Translations under genes and position numbers: made by a program | NCBI GenBank assembly: GCA_027483285.1 | Contig: JAIXUZ010000138.1 | Location: 1 to 5,970 of the forward strand | Length of the DNA stretch: 5,970 nt | Source: Bacteroidota bacterium | Lineage (GTDB): Bacteria; Bacteroidota; Bacteroidia; CAMBQF01 | Direction: 5' to 3' | Shown here: one piece after another, positions 1 through 5,613 of the stretch | How the letters are laid out: every line of letters starts with the position of its first letter | Position numbering within the stretch: position 1 is the stretch's first letter | The notes under the pieces: model-generated | Seen by the model: only the letters and a program-made list of their open reading frames with translations | Told to the model about the DNA's origin: nothing | Databases searched by the model: none

Positions 1-455
1 CCGTACGAAGCTATGGGTTTTAGGTTACCTGCTGTATCGGGTTTGAAGAACTCTATGGGCATTTTTTCGGTAGCTGATATGGGGCTGGTTTCTCCGCCCA
101 CGATGATAATGCCTTCGTTTTTATCATTCACCGCTACCAGCACATCGCTTTCGTCTTTAGCAATAATGTGCATATAGGTGCCCTCGCCATCTTTAGCCTC
201 GGCCCAGCCAGCGGCTTTAGCCCCGTCATTGTTTATCCACGGCATGTTTAGCGCGCTAAGCAGCAGGGTAAAATGGTAGTAGGGAATATCTTCGGGAAAC
301 AGCAGGATAAACTCACCCGTTGCGGTGTTTTCTACAAGCTCTACCTTGCAGGCTTTGCCATCGCCCCCGGCTGTAATATCAGCATACGAGGCAACGCGCT
401 CATCAACATCGGCAGCCTGTGCATTGCGCACCAGTATAAGTTTATCCTGTGCCAT
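1..455 (-). CDS. Hypothetical cytosolic protein, C-terminus beyond left edge
   Basis: I read an open frame from an ATG at 455-453 down to position 1 with no stop; 151 residues are visible and the C-terminus is outside the window. The protein starts MAQDKLILVRNAQ and has no signal peptide or membrane segment, so it is probably cytosolic. It is acidic and mixed alpha/beta in character. Visible landmarks are FPEDIPYYHF near residues 82-91, GWAEAKDGEGTYMHI near 107-121, and a hydrophobic, glycine-rich strand EGIIIVGGE near 134-142. I do not recognise the family and assign no function. The start is supported by its position 5 bp after the TAA of the lipoprotein gene, which implies co-transcription and probably translational coupling. 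No Shine-Dalgarno sequence is visible. The gene is real rather than a shadow because the frame is long, fits the operon spacing and uses the same codons as its neighbours. Confidence 0.8.
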   Translation of the reverse strand, partial: MAQDKLILVRNAQAADVDERVASYADITAGGDGKACKVELVENTATGEFILLFPEDIPYYHFTLLLSALNMPWINNDGAKAAGWAEAKDGEGTYMHIIAKDESDVLVAVNDKNEGIIIVGGETSPISATEKMPIEFFKPDTAGNLKPIASY

Positions 456-460
456 AGTGT

Positions 461-997
461 TTATTTTTTAGGTGCGGCTTCTATATTCAGCTTAAATACC
501 AGTTTGGTTTTAAGGTCTGCTTTTAGAGAGTCGCCTTTGGTGTTGCCATCAGCCAACAAAATAACCTCGCCTTTTTTAATAGACTCGTACAAGTCTTTAT
601 TCTGCACATCAAGCTTAACCTCTTTGGCACCCGTTGGTTGCAGGCCGGTTTTGGTAGCTACAACGGCTTCTTCTGCACCAAAAATGCTTAGCTTAACGTC
701 AGAAAAACGGTCGAAGGTGTTTACACTATCGGTGATGATTAACGATGCCTCGGCCAGTTTTACCGATACGATATTGTCCCTATCTGACTTATTTGCGGCC
801 AGCAGGCTATCAAACTTAGCGTTGATAGAAATATCATTCAGTGAGATGTTAGAGTTCATCACATAGTCTACCTGTGTAGTTACCTTTTCGGGTGTAGAGG
901 CGTTAAGCTCGAGTTTGTTACCCTCGCTTGGGCGGCTGTTGCACGATACAGCTAAAAACGCTGCTAATACGGGAATGGTGTAGATTATTTTTTTCAT
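461..997 (-). CDS. Predicted lipoprotein of unknown function (178 aa)
   Basis: The N-terminus MKKIIYTIPVLAAFLAVSC is a typical lipoprotein signal: two lysines, a hydrophobic core (residues 4-17) and a loose lipobox AVSC, with Cys19 the predicted lipidated residue. The mature part (19-178) has no further membrane segment. Its latter half alternates hydrophobic and polar residues (VSVKLAEASLIITD at 77-90, DVKLSIFGAEEAVVA at 100-114, KEVKLDV at 125-131, GEVILLAD at 143-150, TKLVFKLNIE at 164-173), which suggests a small beta-sandwich. No acidic cluster directly follows Cys19 of the kind linked to surface export in some Bacteroidota, so the side of the membrane it faces is undecided. It is the first gene of a two-gene unit with the unknown protein downstream and is divergent from queA. 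The overall pattern resembles small uncharacterised Bacteroidota lipoproteins, but I cannot name a family. The ATG at 997 is chosen because it gives a complete signal peptide. Confidence 0.88.
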   Translation of the reverse strand: MKKIIYTIPVLAAFLAVSCNSRPSEGNKLELNASTPEKVTTQVDYVMNSNISLNDISINAKFDSLLAANKSDRDNIVSVKLAEASLIITDSVNTFDRFSDVKLSIFGAEEAVVATKTGLQPTGAKEVKLDVQNKDLYESIKKGEVILLADGNTKGDSLKADLKTKLVFKLNIEAAPKK

Positions 998-1019
998 GTT
1001 TTGATACGGTTATCCGCTT

Positions 1020-1028
1020 GCTAAAATA
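1020..1028 (-). promoter_or_regulatory. Candidate -7-like box of the lipoprotein unit
   Basis: On the minus strand the sequence reads TATTTTAGC, five of six fixed positions of the Bacteroidota -7 consensus TAnnTTTG, ending 22 nt before the lipoprotein ATG. I find no TTG at the usual -33 spacing, so this is only a candidate. The identical nonamer lies before queA on the other strand. Confidence 0.25.
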
Positions 1029-1043
1029 TAAATTTTAAGTACC

Positions 1044-1055
1044 CCTATGCATAGG
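1044..1055. promoter_or_regulatory. 12-bp perfect palindrome in the divergent intergenic region
   Basis: CCTATGCATAGG reads identically on both strands. It lies 46 bp before the lipoprotein start and 134 bp before queA, where an operator for the divergent pair could sit. No regulator is encoded nearby and there is no second copy in the window. It is a bare dyad with no identified binding protein, and a 12-bp palindrome may arise by chance. Confidence 0.35.
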
Positions 1056-1072
1056 CGAACAAATTAATATTA

Positions 1073-1101
1073 TTGAGTTTGTATGATATTAAACATATTT
1101 G
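1073..1101 (+). promoter_or_regulatory. Candidate queA promoter (TTG-N18-CAtaTTTG)
   Basis: A TTG at 1073-1075 is followed after 18 nt by CATATTTG at 1094-1101, matching the Bacteroidota consensus TTG-N(17-23)-TAnnTTTG except for C in place of the first T. It would give a queA leader of about 80 nt. An alternative -7-like box, TATTTTAGC at 1161-1169, lies 20 nt before the queA ATG but lacks a well-spaced TTG. The surrounding AT-richness makes chance matches likely. Confidence 0.35.
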
Positions 1102-1189
1102 CCCAACATTATATTTTTAAAGTATTTTAATTGTTTATACCATTAAACCAAAAGGTTTTTTATTTTAGCCACTAACTAGTCTCTAAGAA

Positions 1190-2419
1190 ATGAATCCGCA
1201 AGCGCTCCGCATGGTTGATTTTACCTATGTATTGCCTGATGAGCGCATTGCACATTACCCCCTTGAGGCCCGCGACCAAAGTAAACTGCTGGTATACAAA
1301 GATGGGGTTTGCAACCAAAAGGTTTTTAATAGCCTGGCTGATGAGCTGCCCAATAACTCGCTTTTAGTATTTAATGATACCAAGGTTATACAAGCCCGCA
1401 TACTGTTTATAGGCGAAAAAGACACCATTGAGGTTTTTTGCCTGGAGCCTATGCAACCATCGGAAGTGATAGAGCTGGCCATGGGCACATCTACCTCTTG
1501 CATATGGAAATGCCTTATTGGCAATAATAAACGCTGGAAGGACCTGCCGCAGGTGGCTACCTTTAACGATGGTGCCGATAAGGTAAAGCTGACAGCCGAA
1601 AAACTCCGCAAAGAGGATGACTACTTTGTGGTAAAATTTAGCTGGGAACCTGCCAACCTTAGCTTTGCCCGTGTGCTGGAGATTGGCGGCCGCACACCCC
1701 TACCCCCCTACATAAAGCGCGATACTGAAGATGCAGACAAAGACCGTTACCAAACGGTGTATGCCCGCGCTCATGGCTCTGTTGCAGCACCAACGGCAGG
1801 CCTGCATTTTACAAAAGAAGTAATAGACAGCCTTGCCGCCAAAAACATAACCACCACGCATTTAACGCTGCATGTTGGCGCCGGCACGTTTAAACCTGTT
1901 AAGGCTGATTACCTGCACGAGCACGAGATGCACGCCGAACAGATACATGTTACCAAAGAGCTGATAAATGCACTTATTGCCACTATTGGCAACCACCCTA
2001 TAGTACCTGTGGGCACCACAGCCCTGCGCACCCTAGAGAGCCTGTATTGGCTTGGCCTTAAATTGCGCCATTACGAGGGCGAAGGCCTTGCCGATATAAG
2101 TATAGAGCAATGGGAGCCTTACGACATTAACCCCAGCCTGCTGGTAGAGCCACGCAAAGCGCTGGAGAGCATTGCCGCTTATATGAAAGAGCATAAGCTA
2201 ACGGTGTTACATGGTAAAACCCGACTGCTTATTGCCCCCGGCTATAAGTTTAAATTTGCCGATGCTGTTGTTACCAACTTTCACCAGCCGCAAAGCACGC
2301 TGCTGCTGCTTATAGCAGCCCTTATAGGCCCCGATTGGAAAAAGGTGTACGATTATGCCCTGGCTAACGATTTCCGCTTTTTAAGCTATGGCGATAGCTC
2401 GTTGCTGTTTAAGGCATAG
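1190..2419 (+). CDS. queA: S-adenosylmethionine:tRNA ribosyltransferase-isomerase (QueA), long form
   Basis: QueA transfers and isomerises the ribosyl group of S-adenosylmethionine onto preQ1 at tRNA position 34, giving epoxyqueuosine, the penultimate step of queuosine synthesis; it acts in the cytosol. Family motifs are present in order: DFTYVLPDERIAHYPLEARD at 10-29, LLVFNDTKVIQARI at 58-71, TPLPPYIKRDTEDADKD at 169-185, YQTVYARAHGSVAAPTAGLHF at 187-207 (read as YQTVYARAHG then SVAAPTAGLHF), LHVGAGTFKPV at 227-237, HEMHAE at 245-250, GTTALRTLES at 275-284, and VTNFHQPQSTLL at 361-372 with FRFLSYGDSSLL near the end. At 409 residues it is longer than the roughly 350 of Escherichia coli QueA. 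About 43 of the extra residues lie between GTTALR and VTNFH. The ATG at 1190 is used; Met8 (1211) is also possible because the conserved region begins at Asp10. It is transcribed alone, divergent from the lipoprotein unit. No other queuosine gene is visible. Confidence 0.93.
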   Translation: MNPQALRMVDFTYVLPDERIAHYPLEARDQSKLLVYKDGVCNQKVFNSLADELPNNSLLVFNDTKVIQARILFIGEKDTIEVFCLEPMQPSEVIELAMGTSTSCIWKCLIGNNKRWKDLPQVATFNDGADKVKLTAEKLRKEDDYFVVKFSWEPANLSFARVLEIGGRTPLPPYIKRDTEDADKDRYQTVYARAHGSVAAPTAGLHFTKEVIDSLAAKNITTTHLTLHVGAGTFKPVKADYLHEHEMHAEQIHVTKELINALIATIGNHPIVPVGTTALRTLESLYWLGLKLRHYEGEGLADISIEQWEPYDINPSLLVEPRKALESIAAYMKEHKLTVLHGKTRLLIAPGYKFKFADAVVTNFHQPQSTLLLLIAALIGPDWKKVYDYALANDFRFLSYGDSSLLFKA

Positions 2420-2434
2420 AGGCATCATCCCTCC

Positions 2435-2453
2435 CCTTCTCCCAAGGAGAAGG
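2435..2453 (+). terminator. Perfect 8-bp hairpin after queA, possible terminator
   Basis: CCTTCTCC and GGAGAAGG pair perfectly around a CAA loop, starting 16 nt after the queA stop. It is followed by AAGTTCTTT rather than a clean T-run, so it is a weak intrinsic terminator at best. Together with the C-rich stretch before it (2428-2434), it looks like one of the C-rich hairpin repeats found after genes in Bacteroidota, and similar sequence occurs after the TonB receptor. It may help 3'-end formation or protect the transcript. Confidence 0.5.
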
Positions 2454-2492
2454 AAGTTCTTTGCCTTTATACCCCTTTTACAAAATTATCAA

Positions 2493-2520
2493 TTGGCTGC
2501 TTTCATTTTTTCTATTTATG
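2493..2520 (+). promoter_or_regulatory. Candidate promoter upstream of the TonB receptor
   Basis: TTG at 2493-2495 is followed after 17 nt by TATTTATG at 2513-2520, five of six fixed positions of TAnnTTTG. The spacing is inside the 17-23 nt range known for Bacteroidota sigma-A promoters. Transcription from here would give a leader of roughly 200 nt before the receptor ATG. The last three bases overlap the palindrome at 2518-2531, an arrangement expected of an operator. No transcription data support it. Confidence 0.35.
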
Positions 2521-2531
2521 GAATATTCCAT
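2518..2531. promoter_or_regulatory. 14-bp perfect palindrome, putative operator
   Basis: ATGGAATATTCCAT is identical on both strands. It overlaps the end of the candidate -7 box and would cover the transcription start. Its centre is 30.5 bp from the centre of the next palindrome, about three helical turns, so the two dyads would face nearly the same side of the DNA. The identity of any binding protein is unknown. Confidence 0.45.
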
Positions 2532-2544
2532 TTTATGCATCTGC

Positions 2545-2565
2545 CTATACATGAATCATGTATAG
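2545..2565. promoter_or_regulatory. 21-bp palindrome (10-bp perfect arms), putative operator or leader hairpin
   Basis: Arms CTATACATGA and TCATGTATAG are exact reverse complements around one central A. Ten matched pairs in a 316-bp gap are unlikely by chance: my hand estimate, assuming about 65% A+T, is under one in a thousand for this spacing. It lies 170 bp before the receptor ATG. As DNA it fits a homodimeric repressor or activator site. As RNA it could fold into an eight-pair stem with a GAATC loop. It has no T-run, so it is not a terminator. Confidence 0.55.
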
Positions 2566-2735
2566 AAACCAACCTGTTAAACAACAAAACAGAAACTCAA
2601 AATTAAACAATGGCTTAAAAGCCTTTATTTAAAGCATTATTAAGAAACGCTGCAAAACATAGACGAAGGTAAACATAGGCTAAAAAAATATTCCTATCTT
2701 GCTCGCTGATTTTTGTAGTCTAACCAATTCTAACA

Positions 2736-5264
2736 ATGAAGAAACTGTTTACAACCGCACTGTTTAGTGCAGTGTTTGCCATAGTAGCTATGGCACAAAA
2801 CGGCACAGTAAAAGGCAAAGTAGCCGACAAAGTTACCAATGAGGGTATCCCTGGAGCCACCATTCAAGATGCTGCAAACCCCGCCACCGGCGCAGCTGCC
2901 GACCTTGATGGCAATTTTACTTTAAACCTGCCTGCAGGCAAATACAGCCTGGTAGTAAAATCGCTGGGCAAAAAAGCCCTTACCAAAAACATTAATGTAA
3001 CGGCCGGCGAAACCATTACCGTTAACTTTATTGTTGAAGATGAAGGCATTACTACAGGCATTGTTGTTGTTTCTGAAAGTAAATACGCCAAACCCGTTGA
3101 GCAAATTGTTTCTACCATTGATGTTATTAAACCAAACATTGTAGAAAACAAAGCCACTACCAGTATGGACCAAGCCATGCAACAAGCGCCCGGTGTGGCT
3201 ATTGTTGATGGTGAGCCTCAAATTCGTGGTGGTAGCGGTTACAGCTTTGGTGCTGGTAGCCGTGTTATGGTACTTATTGACGACCTGCCTATCCTATCGG
3301 GCGATGCGGGCCGCCCAAGCTGGGGCCTTTTCCCTATCGAGAACATCGAACAGATAGAGGTTGTTAAAGGTGCTTCATCAGTACTTTATGGTTCGGCAGC
3401 GCTTAGTGGTGCTATTAACATACGTACCGCCTACCCACGTGATGAGCCCCTTACCAAGGTAACTTTAATGACCCAGATTTACGACTTCCCAAAAAGCCGT
3501 GGTGCTTACTACAACGGCAACGATTTGTTTTTTGCCAGCAACTTAAACTTCCTGCACTCTCGCCGCATTGGTGCATTAGACCTTGTGGTAGGTGCCAACT
3601 TATTTAAAGACACCGGCTTTAAAGGCCGCGAGGTTGCCGACACTAACGTTGCCTATAACTCTGGTATTGGTGGTACTGTTTACATACCTAAAATAAAAGA
3701 TACCGATGCCAATGGTAACATTATTGTACGCGACCCTCGCCAATCGTTTGAGCAACGCGCCCGTATCAGCTTTAACCTACGTTACCGCGACCAAAAATAC
3801 ATTGGCCTTAACTACGGTATAAATGGCCTATCTCAGTACAGCGAGAGTGCCGGTAACCTACTTTGGCTAAACAGCAAGCAAGACGGCCCAACGCCGGGTA
3901 TTTATTATTCTTTCCCCGGCTCAAGCACCCTTACCAAACAGCTTACTTACGCGTTCGACCCATTCTTAAACTACTCTAACGACATGGGTAGCAGCCACCG
4001 TATACGCACCCGTATATACCACCAAAACAACAACAACGATGGTGGCCGCGCCAACAAATTTACCCTTGGCTTTGGCGAATACCAATACACCAAACGCTTT
4101 AGCGTTGCTGATAGCAGCGACACCGGTTTTGGTGGCGAATTGGCCCGTTTCTTTACCGAGAAAGCATCGGTTACCGGTGGCCTTATGGGCACTTACACCG
4201 CTGGCGAAGCTGCCTTATATGAAGGCAACGAAGCCGGCGACGGTAAAAGCACTGCTTTAAACGCCGCTACGTACGTTCAGTTTGAAAACCGTTACCGCGA
4301 CCGCTTTACCTACATTCTTGGCGCACGTTATGAGTATTTCAAAATTAACGACCAAACAGGCAACAAACCTGTAGTACGTGCCGGCTTTAACTACAAAGTA
4401 AGCAACAAAGGTATTTTCCGCGAAACCTACATCCGTGGCTCTTTTGGACAGGGCTACCGTTTCCCAACTATTGCAGAGAAATACATCCGTACCAACTTAG
4501 GTGCTATCCAAATTTACCCTAACACCGACCTGCAACCTGAAACATCGTGGAACGCAGAGATTGGTATTAAACAAGGCATTAAAATTGGTAAAGCCTTTGC
4601 GGGTTACCTTGATATTGCCTACTTCCAACAACGCTCTTTCAACACTATAGAGTTTACCTTTGGTAACTGGGGTACAACAGGCAGCATCCTTGACGATATC
4701 GGCTTCCGCTCACTAAACATTGGCAAAACCGCTGTTAAGGGAGTAGACATGTCGCTTATGGGCACAGGAAAAATTGGCAATGTAACGGTAAACGCTTTAA
4801 TTGGCTACACCTACATGGACCCAAAAATTCTTAACCCTGATGATTCTATCCCGGGCTTTAAACCGGTTCCTGTATTCGGCATCAACAACTCGTACCGCTC
4901 TACCAGCTCTGACCCTACAGACGGTACTTTAAAATACCGCTTTAACCACCTTGTTAAGGCCGACCTTGAGTTTGTTTACAAACGCGTTATGTTTGGTGCA
5001 AGCTGCCGTTTCAACAGTTACATGAAAAACATTGACAAAATTTTTGAAGGCCTTGATAGCTTTTTAAATTATGGTTTGGTTGATTTCCGTACCAAAAACA
5101 ACAAAGGCGACTATATCCTTGACTTCCGTGTAGGTTTAGATATTGCTAAACACAGCCGCGTATCGCTTGTGGTAAACAACGCCATGAACCGCGTTTACAC
5201 CCTTCGTCCGCTTGATATTGCAGCCCCACGTACATTTGCGGTTCAATACCAATTGAAGTTCTAA
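2736..5264 (+). CDS. TonB-dependent outer-membrane receptor with carboxypeptidase-regulatory-like domain
   Basis: This 842-residue protein is a gated outer-membrane importer powered by TonB-ExbB-ExbD. A signal peptide (1-20, ending AMA before Gln21) leads into a carboxypeptidase-regulatory-like domain (about 22-103; GTVKGKVADK, EGIPGATI, LDGNFTLNLPAGKY). A short segment with a plausible TonB box (IVVVS, 109-113) comes next. The plug spans about 119-232 and shows APGVAIVDGEPQIRGG (151-166), MVLIDDLP (178-185), IENIEQIEVVKGASSVLYGS (201-220) and GAINIR (225-230). The remainder is the beta-barrel, rich in aromatic alternating strands, closing with FAVQYQLKF whose final Phe is the usual BAM recognition residue. 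It lacks an STN domain and no SusD partner follows, so it is not a standard SusC pair; siderophore, vitamin, metal or peptide import are all possible and the ligand is unknown. Asn codons are almost all AAC, unlike queA, consistent with high expression. It is monocistronic and ends at a strong terminator. Confidence 0.93.
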   Translation: MKKLFTTALFSAVFAIVAMAQNGTVKGKVADKVTNEGIPGATIQDAANPATGAAADLDGNFTLNLPAGKYSLVVKSLGKKALTKNINVTAGETITVNFIVEDEGITTGIVVVSESKYAKPVEQIVSTIDVIKPNIVENKATTSMDQAMQQAPGVAIVDGEPQIRGGSGYSFGAGSRVMVLIDDLPILSGDAGRPSWGLFPIENIEQIEVVKGASSVLYGSAALSGAINIRTAYPRDEPLTKVTLMTQIYDFPKSRGAYYNGNDLFFASNLNFLHSRRIGALDLVVGANLFKDTGFKGREVADTNVAYNSGIGGTVYIPKIKDTDANGNIIVRDPRQSFEQRARISFNLRYRDQKYIGLNYGINGLSQYSESAGNLLWLNSKQDGPTPGIYYSFPGSSTLTKQLTYAFDPFLNYSNDMGSSHRIRTRIYHQNNNNDGGRANKFTLGFGEYQYTKRFSVADSSDTGFGGELARFFTEKASVTGGLMGTYTAGEAALYEGNEAGDGKSTALNAATYVQFENRYRDRFTYILGARYEYFKINDQTGNKPVVRAGFNYKVSNKGIFRETYIRGSFGQGYRFPTIAEKYIRTNLGAIQIYPNTDLQPETSWNAEIGIKQGIKIGKAFAGYLDIAYFQQRSFNTIEFTFGNWGTTGSILDDIGFRSLNIGKTAVKGVDMSLMGTGKIGNVTVNALIGYTYMDPKILNPDDSIPGFKPVPVFGINNSYRSTSSDPTDGTLKYRFNHLVKADLEFVYKRVMFGASCRFNSYMKNIDKIFEGLDSFLNYGLVDFRTKNNKGDYILDFRVGLDIAKHSRVSLVVNNAMNRVYTLRPLDIAAPRTFAVQYQLKF

Positions 5265-5306
5265 GGACCTCACCCCCTACCCCCCCTCTCCTAAAGAGAG
5301 ACAGGG
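5265..5306. repeat. C-rich hairpin repeat immediately after the receptor gene
   Basis: Directly after the TAA comes a run of cytosines broken by CTCA and TA (GGACCTCACCCCCT, then ACCCCCCCTCTCC). A short inverted repeat follows, CTCTC at 5286-5290 and GAGAG at 5296-5300 around CTAAA. From general familiarity, C-rich sequences of the form CCTCACCCCC...CTCTCC with a matching G-rich arm recur after genes in many Bacteroidota. Here the right arm has decayed (GAGAGACAGGG), leaving a weak stem. No function is established by the sequence. Confidence 0.5.
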
Positions 5307-5315
5307 AATAAAATT

Positions 5316-5346
5316 AAAAGCCTCTGACAATGTCAGGGGCTTTTTT
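5316..5346 (+). terminator. Intrinsic terminator of the TonB receptor gene
   Basis: AAAAGCCTCTGAC at 5316-5328 pairs with GTCAGGGGCTTTT at 5332-5344 around an AAT loop, with one G-U wobble, and the stem runs into TTTTTT at 5341-5346. This is a textbook rho-independent terminator 52 nt after the receptor stop. The left arm begins with AAAA, so on the minus strand the hairpin is also followed by a T-run. It could therefore terminate the convergent OstA-like transcript too. Confidence 0.9.
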
Positions 5347-5470
5347 ATTGCCTTTGCCTTATCCTAACATTTATTCCACCAACTAAAAAACCATTGCTTT
5401 CTTCATGCACTTCCTCACTTACAGGCCATAGCAAACCATCACAATTCTGCTCGGTGTTAGCATAGCAAAA
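5347..5470. other. Intergenic stretch with no recognised feature
   Basis: I see no gene, RNA, hairpin or promoter here. It joins the receptor terminator to the inverted-repeat element and is moderately AT-rich. Confidence 0.5.
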
Positions 5471-5560
5471 TGGCTTTCCCCCTGCCAAGGGGTTACGGTG
5501 CAGACCGAAGTGTCATTAGGAATACTCCCCCTCCCGATGTTTCGGGAGCAGGGGGAGCCA
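5471..5560. repeat. 90-bp element with imperfect inverted ends and internal hairpins
   Basis: The left end TGGCTTTCCCCCTG (5471-5484) and right end CAGGGGGAGCCA (5549-5560) are inverted repeats with 12 matching pairs and a two-base TT bulge. Inside are a small hairpin CCCCT/AGGGG (5479-5492, loop GCCA) and a larger nested hairpin (5525-5557). The element is G/C-rich against an AT-rich gap and contains no coding frame of note. It resembles a dispersed REP-like or MITE-like intergenic repeat. No target-site duplication is obvious, and only one copy is in the window, so repetition elsewhere is inferred. Confidence 0.5.
5525..5557 (-). terminator. Nested GC-rich hairpin, possible terminator of the OstA-like gene
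   Basis: CTCCCCCT (5525-5532) pairs with AGGGGGAG (5550-5557), and inside it CCCGA pairs with TCGGG around TGTT, with an AGC bulge on the right side. It begins 56 bp after the OstA-like stop on the minus strand, where a 3'-end structure is expected, but the sequence beyond it (TATTCCTAATG) is not a T-run. I favour a repeat-borne stem-loop that may stabilise or end the transcript. Confidence 0.4.
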
Positions 5561-5613
5561 AAGGGCTTATACGCAAAAATGAGTTGTTTTAATGCCGCCG
5601 GAAGGGTTACAGG

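Larger units (their letters stand above)
2420..2735. other. AT-rich intergenic region between queA and the TonB receptor
   Basis: No gene is supported in these 316 bases. The region holds a C/G-rich hairpin at its left end, then AT-rich DNA with two strong palindromes and a candidate promoter, each listed separately. Two short inverted repeats follow at 2612-2623 (GGCTT/AAGCC) and 2623-2634 (CTTTA/TAAAG), both compatible with chance at this base composition. Nearer the receptor start, TATCTTGC at 2695-2702 (a -7 element lacking one T) and GATTTTTG at 2708-2715 (one mismatch to TAnnTTTG) are further promoter candidates; neither has a TTG at the expected spacing. Confidence 0.6.

Noticed and set aside
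273..866. 197-residue open frame on the plus strand
   Set aside because: It runs antisense across the two minus-strand genes, both of which have better features (lipoprotein signal, operon spacing). Its own product has no coherent domain pattern.
1144..1189. Possible preQ1 riboswitch or attenuator in the queA leader (AAACC/GGTTT hairpin at 1145-1158 followed by a T-rich run)
   Set aside because: A preQ1 switch would be logical here, but I cannot find the aptamer's conserved core. The stem has only five pairs, two of them G-C, and is too weak to call.
1255..1611. 118-residue frame antisense to queA
   Set aside because: It lies entirely inside queA, whose motifs in this stretch are unmistakable.
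2388..2606. 72-residue frame overlapping the queA end and the intergenic region
   Set aside because: It overlaps queA out of frame, runs through the hairpin and both palindromes, and reads like translated intergenic DNA.
2864..4260. Several 73-104 residue frames in other frames of the receptor gene (2864-3178, 2922-3221, 3971-4192, 4039-4260)
   Set aside because: All lie inside the TonB receptor, whose plug and barrel are continuous there.
2736..5264. SusC-type member of a polysaccharide utilisation locus
   Set aside because: No SusD follows, the protein is shorter than typical SusC proteins, and the next gene is an unrelated convergent OstA-like gene.
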